Below, one piece after another: positions 25,855-33,896 of a stretch of DNA of 64,000 bases. The DNA lies in NCBI RefSeq assembly GCF_011320225.1, contig NZ_JAAOEN010000001.1, positions 248,001 to 312,000 on the forward strand, given 5' to 3'. Position numbers and translations under genes: made by a program. The first letter of the stretch is position 1, and each line of letters begins with the position of its first letter. Source of the stretch: Phytoactinopolyspora limicola (GTDB lineage Bacteria > Actinomycetota > Actinomycetes > Jiangellales > Jiangellaceae). A model generated the notes under the pieces. It had not been told where the DNA came from. It searched no databases and saw only the letters and a list, made by a program, of their open reading frames with translations.

Positions 25855-25980
25855 TGTCAGGCCGGACAACGCTGTAGCCGGCGGTGCCATGCCTACCTAG
25901 ACTGACAAGTCGCGGCGTCCACCGCACTGTCAGGCTGGCCAGAACCATCGCCGAAGCTGGGCGAGTTGTCCGGCCTGACA
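25855..25980. repeat. 126-bp segment bounded by 16-bp inverted repeats (MITE-like)
   Basis: TGTCAGGCCGGACAAC at 25855-25870 is exactly complementary to GTTGTCCGGCCTGACA at 25965-25980. A degenerate internal copy, TGTCAGGCTGGCC, starts at about 25928. The segment holds no ORF. Clear target-site duplications are not visible. It may be a miniature transposable element or, less likely, a regulatory hairpin before the next gene. Confidence 0.6.
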
Positions 25981-26029
25981 GCGTGGGCGGCAGGGAGTGC
26001 CGTGGCCGTCGAATCGAAAGGTCGCCCGG

Positions 26030-27382
26030 ATGACCCGTCAGGTATGGATCGGGGTCGTCTCGGCCGTCGTCATCGTGGCTGTCGGCATCGGTGGGTTCGC
26101 GGGTTGGCAAGCATGGCAGGGACGCTGCGTCGCCGACTTCCGGGACATACCCGCCGACGACCTCCCCGACGTCAGCCTTCCGGCTGATTACGTCGCCAAC
26201 GCTGACCAACCGGCCGAGCCGGCGCTGTCCGCCCAGGCGCCGTTCGGCGAGCCGCGTGCGGCGATCCCCAACCCTCGCCGGCCGCAGCTCACCGGCGCCG
26301 GGATGGTCGTCCAGTATCGTCCGGTCTCCGTCATCGACGGCTGGTCAGCCGAGGCAGTGTGGGGACGCACTCAGGATGGCTACTCCTATGCCGCGGAACC
26401 TATCGGCGACCACCTCGTTCTCGCGCATGTCTCCGACGACGAGCTGACCGTCGCGGTGACCAAGCGCGTCAGCGGAGACCTCCTCGAGTGCCACCGCATC
26501 GCGAATGGGGCCGACGCGCCTGACCTCGACGTGCGCACCGCCGGTGGCGCCCAGGTCGATGAACGCTCGATAGCGCTGATCCACCGGGTGCCGGACCGCG
26601 GGCTGAGTCTCCTGCGCACCGATGTGTACTCCGGTGAAGTCGTCTGGCAGCGTTCCGAGGACCGCGAGCACCTGTCCGATTTCGTCCACCGTGCCGGCGA
26701 CGTTCTCGTCACCACCTTCATGGATGACGGGCTGCAGGCCGGATGGGACACGATATTCAATCTAGGCCGAACCGTCCGCCCCGAGTGGTTGCGGCTCTCC
26801 GCATTCTCGGTGGTTGATGGAGCGCCGGTGTGGGACTACGGGTTCGAGGACGACCACGGCGGTGCACCCTTCGCGCATCAGGTGGTCGGCACCACCGATG
26901 AGCTCGTTGTCGTCCGCGCATCCCGGCTCGACGACGGCTCGGACACGATCGAGAACTTCCTGCTCGCCCTGGACGCCAGCACGGGTATCCCGGCGTGGAC
27001 CGAGGTTCTTCCATCCGTCAGCTCCAGCTACTACAGCGTCGCCGGCCTCTTCGACGACGTCGTCGTGACGGTTGAGTCAGATAAGGAATCGCAGCACCGC
27101 GCCGCGTGGCTCGCCGGATACGACGTCAACAGCGGCGACGAGCTGTGGCGAGTCGAGAACCAGACCACGGACCTGCTCGAAGGCTCCGCCGTCATCGATG
27201 GAGCGCTGGCCGTTCCGGGTCTCAGCCGGCACGGGCTGGAGTTGATCGACCTGCACACCGGGAACAGCGAGACCCATTTTGACGGTCTGTCCGTTCTTGA
27301 AGTCACCACCGACGACCTCACGGCCGGCGTCACCTTCTTGATCGACAGCGACCCGGTCTTCATGGTCTACGCCCTGCGCTGA
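26030..27382 (+). CDS. Membrane-anchored PQQ-like beta-propeller protein
   Basis: 450 residues. One N-terminal membrane helix, VWIGVVSAVVIVAVGIGGFAG, anchors the protein with its bulk outside. About residues 110-450 show repeating blades of the quinoprotein/BamB type, such as LLRTDVYSGEVVWQR, LLALDASTGIPAWTE and LAGYDVNSGDELWRV. The blades have the xxSGxxxW pattern of an outer-membrane-assembly-type propeller, but in this organism it is more likely a scaffold or sensor outside the membrane. GAAAGG stands before the ATG. No partner gene is adjacent, so its role cannot be assigned. Confidence 0.75.
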   Translation: MTRQVWIGVVSAVVIVAVGIGGFAGWQAWQGRCVADFRDIPADDLPDVSLPADYVANADQPAEPALSAQAPFGEPRAAIPNPRRPQLTGAGMVVQYRPVSVIDGWSAEAVWGRTQDGYSYAAEPIGDHLVLAHVSDDELTVAVTKRVSGDLLECHRIANGADAPDLDVRTAGGAQVDERSIALIHRVPDRGLSLLRTDVYSGEVVWQRSEDREHLSDFVHRAGDVLVTTFMDDGLQAGWDTIFNLGRTVRPEWLRLSAFSVVDGAPVWDYGFEDDHGGAPFAHQVVGTTDELVVVRASRLDDGSDTIENFLLALDASTGIPAWTEVLPSVSSSYYSVAGLFDDVVVTVESDKESQHRAAWLAGYDVNSGDELWRVENQTTDLLEGSAVIDGALAVPGLSRHGLELIDLHTGNSETHFDGLSVLEVTTDDLTAGVTFLIDSDPVFMVYALR

Positions 27383-27549
27383 CGCCCCCATCGCGCGCGT
27401 TCTCCACCGGGCCCACCGGCCAGCGCCCACGCTTCGACGAGGCCGAAGTCACACCCAACTATCAGCACTTTCTCCGGCTCCTCTCAGGTTCGACTGCGGA
27501 GAATTGGTCGATAGCAAAAGGGAGCAATCCTCCCTGTGAAGGAGTGACT

Positions 27550-27858
27550 ATGTACGCGATTCCCACCGCGGCCGAGATTCTCGGCGTGACGCCGGCCGCC
27601 CTAGAAGCAGCGCTGGACCGAGGCGAAACCATTGCCACCGTGACCCGGGCATGCGGCCTGGACGTCGACCATATGACGGAATCGCTGGTCAACGCCGAGG
27701 TTCCGGATATCGAGGCACTGGCGATGATCGCCGGGTTCACCACCGCGGAGATCTCCCAGTTCGCCGCCGAGGTCCGCACCTACCTCACGTCGTTCGTGGA
27801 ACACGGCCAGCAGGCCGCCGACGCGTGGTTCGACTCTCCAGCCCTGGTCGCCGCGTAG
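27550..27858 (+). CDS. Small hypothetical protein
   Basis: 102 residues with AAGGAG 5 nt before the ATG, a good ribosome-binding site. The chain is acidic and helical: IPTAAEILGVTPAALEAALDRG looks like a short HTH or helical-hairpin start, and TVTRACGLDVDHMTESLVNAE continues in the same style. No membrane segment or metal motif is seen. I do not recognise a family. Confidence 0.5.
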   Translation: MYAIPTAAEILGVTPAALEAALDRGETIATVTRACGLDVDHMTESLVNAEVPDIEALAMIAGFTTAEISQFAAEVRTYLTSFVEHGQQAADAWFDSPALVAA

Positions 27859-27943
27859 CGGGGCTGGCCCGGGAGGTGGTAACCGGGCCTTGCCTGGCTC
27901 CGGCGGCCACCTCTCGGCATCACAACAGCTCAGCCTCGGTCGA

Positions 27944-28366
27944 TCATTCGACGAAGCTGTCGGCGTACTCCTCCCCCGGCGGAATCTCGGTGATGACGTC
28001 GATCAACACTCCAGCCGGATCGGCGACGATGAAGTGGCGCTGCCCGAACGTCTCAGTTCGCAGCTCGAGTTTCGGGGCCAGGCCGGCTCCCTCTACCAGG
28101 CGCTTGTACTCGGCGTCGACGTCGGCGACCTCGAAGTTCAGCAGCAGTCCGGTCACGGGCCTCCGGTATCCCTCCGGAATGGTCGGGTGGCTGTGGTCCA
28201 GGATGGCCAGCTCGTACGACGGCTCGCCGTCGACACCTGGCCGCTTGAGGCTGACGTACCAGTCGGCCTCGAATGTCACGGTGAAACCAAAGTGCTCGAC
28301 GTAGAAGGCCAGGGTTTCCTGCACCTTGTCCGTCATGATCACCGGGTAGTAGCTGGACAGTTGCAT
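27944..28366 (-). CDS. VOC (glyoxalase fold) family protein
   Basis: 140 residues. [22 protein letters not shown] is the first VOC unit and [26 protein letters not shown] the last one. The family has metal-binding lyases, dioxygenases and drug-binding proteins; which one this is cannot be told. It is divergent from a TetR regulator across 104 bp that contains two matching operators, so the TetR protein almost certainly controls it. This layout is typical of a small detoxification unit responding to an electrophile or antibiotic. Confidence 0.85.
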   Translation of the reverse strand: MQLSSYYPVIMTDKVQETLAFYVEHFGFTVTFEADWYVSLKRPGVDGEPSYELAILDHSHPTIPEGYRRPVTGLLLNFEVADVDAEYKRLVEGAGLAPKLELRTETFGQRHFIVADPAGVLIDVITEIPPGEEYADSFVE

Positions 28367-28389
28367 GTGAGCCTCCCAAGAGATGAAAG

Positions 28390-28406
28390 ATACCGACCGT
28401 TGGTAT
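28390..28406. promoter_or_regulatory. TetR-family operator 1
   Basis: ATACCGACCGTTGGTAT is a near-palindrome with ATACC/GGTAT arms. It lies 24 bp from the VOC start and should cover that promoter. Confidence 0.75.
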
Positions 28407-28433
28407 GTATCTTTGATTGATTGCCACCTTAAG

Positions 28434-28450
28434 ATACCGACCGCCGGTAT
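28434..28450. promoter_or_regulatory. TetR-family operator 2
   Basis: ATACCGACCGCCGGTAT differs from operator 1 at two bases and lies 44 bp away. It covers the -35 area of the tetR promoter (-10 TAGGAT at 28459-28464, 6 nt before the ATG), which suggests autorepression. Confidence 0.75.
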
Positions 28451-28470
28451 GTCAAGTGTAGGATGGCGCC

Positions 28471-29079
28471 ATGCCCTCGACTGGTCGTGCCTCCCGGACC
28501 AAGGCGCAACAACGCCTCGAGACCACCCACGCCCTCGTCACCACAGCCCGCCACCTCTTCGCCACCCACGGCTACTCACACGTGAGCCTGGCTCAGATCG
28601 TCGAAGCCACCGGCGTGAGCAAAGGCGCGCTCTACCACCACTTCAACGGGAAGGACGAACTCTTCCGAGCGGTGCTCGCACAGATCCACGAGGAAGTGGC
28701 GAACCGGGTAGCCGACGCCGCCCCCGACGCCGACCCCTGGACCCAGCTGATCGCCGGCTGCCAAGCGTTCCTCGCGGCCAGCACCGAACCGGGCATCCAC
28801 CAGATCATGCTGGTCGACGCGCCCGCTGTACTCGGCTGGGGAATGTGGAGGGAGATGGACGCACAGACCTCCATGCAGCAACTCGAGGCCGGACTCACCC
28901 AGCTGATGTCCGACGGCGTCATTTCACGCCAACCGATCCGTCCCCTAGTCCATCTGTTGTCCGGCGCCATGAACGAAGCGGCCCTATGGCTGGCCCAGTC
29001 CGAGGATCGCGACACAGACCTGCTGGACACGATGGCTGCCCTGACGTGCCTACTCGAGTCATTACGCACCGGCCCCTGA
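28471..29079 (+). CDS. TetR/AcrR-family transcriptional regulator
   Basis: 202 residues. The N-terminal HTH reads [34 protein letters not shown] across the usual positions, with the preceding helix LVTTARHLF. The C-terminal ligand-binding part is all-helical. It should bind the two ATACC-arm operators at 28390-28450 and repress itself and the divergent VOC gene until a ligand is bound. The message is probably leaderless. The neighbouring FabH-like gene lies 100 bp downstream on the same strand and may be outside this control. Confidence 0.9.
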   Translation: MPSTGRASRTKAQQRLETTHALVTTARHLFATHGYSHVSLAQIVEATGVSKGALYHHFNGKDELFRAVLAQIHEEVANRVADAAPDADPWTQLIAGCQAFLAASTEPGIHQIMLVDAPAVLGWGMWREMDAQTSMQQLEAGLTQLMSDGVISRQPIRPLVHLLSGAMNEAALWLAQSEDRDTDLLDTMAALTCLLESLRTGP

Positions 29080-29179
29080 CACCACAGGTGGATTCGGCGA
29101 CCGATGCACGACAGTATTAGCCGGACTGTCCGTAGCGGCCCCCGCGCGGATCCACGACACCGCTCACGAAGGACACGCC

Positions 29180-30121
29180 GTGCCGCGATCGCGCATCACC
29201 GCGCTGGGTCACTATCAGCCCGACCACGTGCTCACCAACGACGACCTCGCCACCACCGTCGATACCAACGACGAGTGGATCCGGCAACGTACCGGCATCG
29301 CCACCCGGCACATTGCCAGCGACGAGACGATGACCGACCTCGCCACCACCGCCGCGGGCAAAGCCCTCGCCAAAGCTGGGCTGCAACCATCCGATATCGA
29401 CCTCGTGGTGGTAGCCACCTGCACGGCAATCGACCGGGTTCCCAACGTCGCACTCCTCGTCGCTCGGCGGCTCGGAATCCCCCACGCTGCCGGCTACGAC
29501 GTCAGCAACGGCTGCGCTGGTTTCTGCACGGCGCTGGCCACGGCCGATCACGCCATCCAGGCCGGCGCGGCACGGCACGCGCTCGTCATCGGCGCCGAAA
29601 AGATGAGCGACATCACCGACTGGACTGACCGCACCACGTGCATCCTTCTCGGTGACGCCGCCGCGGCCGCAGTGTTGTCGGCCACCGACGGTGCTGCTGG
29701 CGTCGGCCCCGTGGTGTGGGGATCGGATCCATCACGTGGCGACATGGTCCGCATCAACGACGACTGGCGCCCCACGTTCAGCCAGGAAGGACCATCCGTG
29801 TTCCGGTGGGCCACCACCGAGCTGGCCCCCATCGCGCGGGAAGCATGCACCCGAGCTGGTGTCGACCTCAGCGAGCTCGGCGCCGTAGTGACCCACCAGG
29901 CCAACCTGCGGATCATCGATGCGATCGCCCGCAAGCTGGGCGCCGAGCAGGCCGCCATCGCCCGCGACGTGGTCGAGTCGGGCAACACGTCGGCAGCGTC
30001 CGTGCCGCTGGCGCTGTCGAAGATGGTGGAGCGCGGTGACATCGAACCGGGCCGCCCGGTTCTGCTGTTCGGTTTCGGCGGGGGTTTAGCCTGGGCCGGC
30101 CAGGTGGTCACCGCCCCGTGA
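29180..30121 (+). CDS. 3-oxoacyl-ACP synthase III-type ketosynthase (FabH-like)
   Basis: 313 residues from a GTG. The thiolase fold and FabH triad are complete: Cys112 in VSNGCAGF, His239 in THQANLRI and Asn269 in ESGNTSAAS. IRQRTGIATRHIA and the tail LLFGFGGGLAWAGQVV are typical of KAS III. KAS III starts fatty-acid chains by condensing an acyl-CoA with malonyl-ACP; stand-alone homologues also make branched primers or secondary-metabolite units. No fab or ACP gene is next to it, so this is likely a second, specialised copy rather than the housekeeping enzyme. Confidence 0.85.
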   Translation: MPRSRITALGHYQPDHVLTNDDLATTVDTNDEWIRQRTGIATRHIASDETMTDLATTAAGKALAKAGLQPSDIDLVVVATCTAIDRVPNVALLVARRLGIPHAAGYDVSNGCAGFCTALATADHAIQAGAARHALVIGAEKMSDITDWTDRTTCILLGDAAAAAVLSATDGAAGVGPVVWGSDPSRGDMVRINDDWRPTFSQEGPSVFRWATTELAPIAREACTRAGVDLSELGAVVTHQANLRIIDAIARKLGAEQAAIARDVVESGNTSAASVPLALSKMVERGDIEPGRPVLLFGFGGGLAWAGQVVTAP

Positions 30122-30166
30122 AGGTCGCCGAGACGTACCCACGAAACCGGCGGCGCCGGAACGACG

Positions 30167-30499
30167 TCACCGGTGCGGTGGAATGGTGAAGCTCTGAACC
30201 AGGCCGTCCTCGACGACGACGATCGCGTCCGACTCCCCGTTGAATTTCTGGCTCTGCCAGCCGAAACGCAGGGTCGTTGTGTCTCCCTGTGTGTCAGCTG
30301 ACAACACCGTCATCCGTGCGCCCATACCAATCGCGTCGGACTCGGCCCAGCTACGAACACCTTCAGGGCCGTTGAGCACCCGGCCCCAATCATCGACGAA
30401 CCCATCAGGCGTGAACGCGGCGACGAACGCGTCCGTGTCCGCATCGTTGATGGCGTCCACGACGGCGGCGACCGGGGCCGGAAGAGAAATTCCAGACAT
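30167..30499 (-). CDS. NTF2-fold / SnoaL-like protein
   Basis: 110 residues. VAAVVDAINDADTDAFVAAFTPDGFVDDWG and DAIVVVEDGLVQSF are the first helices and last strands of the cone-shaped NTF2 fold. VDDWGR resembles the metal- or substrate-facing part of small isomerases and dehydratases of this fold, but most family members have no known reaction. It converges with the FabH-like gene, 45 bp apart. No signal peptide, so cytoplasmic. Confidence 0.8.
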   Translation of the reverse strand: MSGISLPAPVAAVVDAINDADTDAFVAAFTPDGFVDDWGRVLNGPEGVRSWAESDAIGMGARMTVLSADTQGDTTTLRFGWQSQKFNGESDAIVVVEDGLVQSFTIPPHR

Positions 30500-30701
30500 A
30501 GGCTCTCCAACCTTCTCGGGTCATCGGGGACGACGTCGTCCCTCAGCGACCTTCGCGCACCACCCTAACCTCCGACACCACCTCCGCGGGCTGACTCCCA
30601 AGTATCGGCAGGAGCTTCGAGCACGATCTCGCGATCACCCGGGCACACTGGCCCCCCCGCGGCGGAGCAGCCGGGCACGATCATCCGGCTCACCTCGGAC
30701 G

Positions 30702-33700
30702 TTACCCGCCGCCGGGGCCGCAGACGTATTCGACGGCGGCAGCCGGCCGGAGGAACAGCAGCACACACCGGTCGACCCGTTCGCCCGTGGCGTCCGCGAC
30801 CGCCCGGGCATAGACGTCCAGTTGCGTCTCGTAGGCCGCGACGGCCTCGGCGGACGTCACGGCGTCGGTCTTGAAGTCCACCACTACCAGGCCACCGCTA
30901 TCACGGAAGAGCAGGTCGACGTATCCCTCCACCAGCACATCGTCGACCACCGTGCCCACGTATGTCTCGCGCCAATGCGGCGCGGTCGCCGCGGCCCGGA
31001 TGACGGGCGCGTCCAGGCCTGCTCGCACCGCCGCGGCGACGTCAGCCGCCGCGTCGGGCACCCCTTCGGCCAGTGCCTGAGCCGCCGCCAACTCGTCGGT
31101 GCCGATGCCGCTGGCGAGGTCGACGGTCTGGAGAACGGCATGGACCGCCCGGCCGATCGCGGTTCCGTAGCGTCCCTTGGCCCAGGCCGGCAGCTCGAGA
31201 TCTCGTGGCTGCTTGGCCAGCCCTGCACGGGCGAAGGTAGGGAGTTCGGCGCTGGCCCGGCCGTGGGCGATATCCGTGGCGGATTCCGCCTCGCGGAGCC
31301 GGGAGCGGGCGGAGGCGGCGGCGTGCTGACTCACCCAGTCCTGCCATGCCGGCAACGGCGGCGCCGCGGTCTCTGTCGCCGCCGGCAGCGGCCCGGGGAG
31401 CCGGTCTGGATGCCAGTCTTCGTGGACAGCATCGAGACAGGCGGTGCTGAGCACGGCGGCTGGACAGTCGGCGCCTTCTCTGCGGTGCAACGACACAGCG
31501 AGGTGATGCTGGGCTCTCGTGCACGCCACGTACAACAGCCGCAGACGTTCGCAGTACTCGATGGCCTGCTCCCGCTGATCCGCTTGGGCATAACCGGCCG
31601 TCTCAACCATTTTCTCTTTGTTCAGGCGTACCTCGAATCCGCCCGTCTCCGGCCACAACACGGTGGGCCGCTGGTTGGATCCCTTCGACGACAGCCCGGC
31701 GACGATGACGAATGGGAACTGCAACCCCTTGGCGGCATGGATGGTGGTGATGCGCACCGCCTCGGTGTCCGTCTCCGGCAGGACCGTCTCACTGACCCGG
31801 GCGGAATCCTCCGCCTGCCGCTCGGCCCACAGCAGGTATTCGCGCAGCGAGCCCCGCTCGGCTTCGGACCACGCCCGGGCTTGGTCGACGACGAAACGCA
31901 GCCGCCGCCACGTCTCCCGATATCGGGGTGAGTCGACCGCGGTCTCCAGTACCCGCCGCTGGTCGATGATCTCGTCCAGCAACTCGGATGGGCTCAAATG
32001 GGATCGGCGGCGGGCCCACGAACGCAACTGGGCGAGGCCATCGGCGACGCGGCCCTGGGCGACAGCCGGTGCGAATGGATTCCATGATCCGCCAGCGGCG
32101 CGCCACCGCCACAGCTCCGCGTCGGAACAACCGAACATGGGTGCGCGCAGGGTTGTGACGGCCGCCAGCTCGTCGGTGGGGTCGTCGATGGCCCGGGCGC
32201 AGCGCATGAGTTCACGCACCTCGGGTGCGGAGTACACGAAGGTGGCGGCCTCGGTCCGGTAAGGGATGCCGGCCGTGTCCAGCGCCGCCTCCAAACCGGA
32301 GATGGACGTGCGGGTGGGTGCCAGGATGGTGATGTCGGCCAGGCCCATACGCCGATCACCGGCCCGCCAGCCGTCCTCCACGGCGCGGTGGATGAGGGCG
32401 ACGATGTCCGTCGCCTCCCGCTCCCGCAGTTGAGCCGCCGATGGTTTGTCGGCATGTGCCTGTCCACCCAGCACAACCACCGGCGCACCGTCGGCCGGCA
32501 CGGCTTGTGGACGGCCCGGCGGCGGCTCCAGCGCCTGATACGCCGGCTGAGCTCCCGGGGACTCGGTGATCAGCACGCTGAAGACGGAGTTCACCCACCC
32601 CAGGATCTCCGGTGTAGATCGGAAGTTGGTGGTCAACGAGACCGTTTCGCCCAGCCGGTCTCGAGCGTCGAGATAGGTGCGGATGTCGGCCCGCCGGAAC
32701 CGGTAGATGGACTGTTTCGCGTCTCCGACGAAGAACAACGCGCCGTCGGGAACCTCGATGTCCTGCCAGTCCTCGTGGCGCGCATCCGCACCCCCGGCGA
32801 TGCGGACGGCCAGCTCGATCTGGATCGGGTCGGTATCTTGCGACTCGTCCAACAGCAGCCGGCGGTACCGCAGGGCGAGCTGTTCCCGAGCCGCGGAGAC
32901 CTGACGGACGAGCCTCCGGGCGAGGACCAGCAGGTCGTGAAAATGCAACGCGCCGTCAGCGACTCGCTGCTCGGCCGCCGCCACGGTGGACAGCGCTAGC
33001 CGGCGCAGCAACCACTGCATGACATCGTCGACGGCCTGGGCGCGGGTGTGTTCGGCGGCATCCTTCAGCCTCCCGAAGGCGGCCCGGATCTCGTCGATCG
33101 GACCCGACCACGAACCCTTCCGCCCGATCTTGCCACCCTTGGGTATCCCTCTGAGCAGCTCGATGAGCTGGGCGTCATCCGCCTCATGGGTTTTGTCCAA
33201 CCAGTCGGCCAACTGATTCAGCCGGGCGAGGAGGCGGTCGTCGACATCGGTGCACTCGTGCCGGCGCGCGAGCAACGCCACCGCCTGTTCTCGCACGTCG
33301 GCGATGACAACCGGCCGCAGCCGCGGGTCAGCCGGCGCCGAGCCGGTGGCACGCTCCACCTCGGGGTAGTGCTGCTCGACGAGATCCCAGTTGCGGTCCA
33401 GCTCGATCACCAGGGTTCGCAGGTGGTCCAGCGTCACGCCCGCGGCGAACGCCCGCCGCAGGACCGGCGCGGTGGCGGCGTCCTGCAACAGCTCGGTCTG
33501 CAACTCGTCCCAGCGTCGATCCAGGGCAACCTGTGATCCCAGCTCGTCCAGCACATCGAACAGCGGCGGCACACCTGCCTCGATGGGGTGTTCGGTGAGC
33601 ACCCGGCGGGCGAATGAGTGCAATGTCCCGATGGCGGCACCGTCCAGCTCGTCGACGGCCTCCTCGGCGCCGGCCCGTTCCAGCTCCACCCGGATCCGGT

Positions 33701-33896
33701 CGCGCAGTTCGGTAGCGGCCTTCTCGGTAAATGTCACGGCGGCGATGTGACGCAGGGGTAATCCGCTGCCCACCAGTGCGACGATCCGGTCGACGAGAAC
33801 GGTGGTCTTGCCCGACCCTGCTCCGGCCTCGACGAACAGGCTGGTTGACAGGTCGGTACGGATCCGCTCACGTACGTGCTGATCGGTGAGTGTCAT
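30702..33896 (-). CDS. addA: ATP-dependent helicase/nuclease subunit AddA-like (UvrD helicase + RecB-type nuclease)
   Basis: 1064 residues from the ATG at 33894-33896. Walker A EAGAGSGKTTVLV begins near residue 25; the other SF1A motifs follow: LLLDESQDTDPIQIE, VGDAKQSIYRFR, LTTNFRSTPEIL, VRITTIHAAKGLQFPFV and LLYVACTRAQHHLAV. The C-terminal PD-(D/E)xK nuclease shows VEGYVDLLF and VVVDFKTDAV then QLDVYARAV. It should unwind and resect double-strand breaks with the AddB partner. Its ATG overlaps the addB stop by 4 bp, so the two are made together. Mycobacterial AdnAB is a close alternative name. Confidence 0.88.
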   Translation of the reverse strand: MTLTDQHVRERIRTDLSTSLFVEAGAGSGKTTVLVDRIVALVGSGLPLRHIAAVTFTEKAATELRDRIRVELERAGAEEAVDELDGAAIGTLHSFARRVLTEHPIEAGVPPLFDVLDELGSQVALDRRWDELQTELLQDAATAPVLRRAFAAGVTLDHLRTLVIELDRNWDLVEQHYPEVERATGSAPADPRLRPVVIADVREQAVALLARRHECTDVDDRLLARLNQLADWLDKTHEADDAQLIELLRGIPKGGKIGRKGSWSGPIDEIRAAFGRLKDAAEHTRAQAVDDVMQWLLRRLALSTVAAAEQRVADGALHFHDLLVLARRLVRQVSAAREQLALRYRRLLLDESQDTDPIQIELAVRIAGGADARHEDWQDIEVPDGALFFVGDAKQSIYRFRRADIRTYLDARDRLGETVSLTTNFRSTPEILGWVNSVFSVLITESPGAQPAYQALEPPPGRPQAVPADGAPVVVLGGQAHADKPSAAQLREREATDIVALIHRAVEDGWRAGDRRMGLADITILAPTRTSISGLEAALDTAGIPYRTEAATFVYSAPEVRELMRCARAIDDPTDELAAVTTLRAPMFGCSDAELWRWRAAGGSWNPFAPAVAQGRVADGLAQLRSWARRRSHLSPSELLDEIIDQRRVLETAVDSPRYRETWRRLRFVVDQARAWSEAERGSLREYLLWAERQAEDSARVSETVLPETDTEAVRITTIHAAKGLQFPFVIVAGLSSKGSNQRPTVLWPETGGFEVRLNKEKMVETAGYAQADQREQAIEYCERLRLLYVACTRAQHHLAVSLHRREGADCPAAVLSTACLDAVHEDWHPDRLPGPLPAATETAAPPLPAWQDWVSQHAAASARSRLREAESATDIAHGRASAELPTFARAGLAKQPRDLELPAWAKGRYGTAIGRAVHAVLQTVDLASGIGTDELAAAQALAEGVPDAAADVAAAVRAGLDAPVIRAAATAPHWRETYVGTVVDDVLVEGYVDLLFRDSGGLVVVDFKTDAVTSAEAVAAYETQLDVYARAVADATGERVDRCVLLFLRPAAAVEYVCGPGGG

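Noticed and set aside
30240-31931. 563-codon open frame on the plus strand
   Set aside because: It is antisense to addA, whose helicase motifs are complete; the translation is Arg/Gly/His-rich with no domain.
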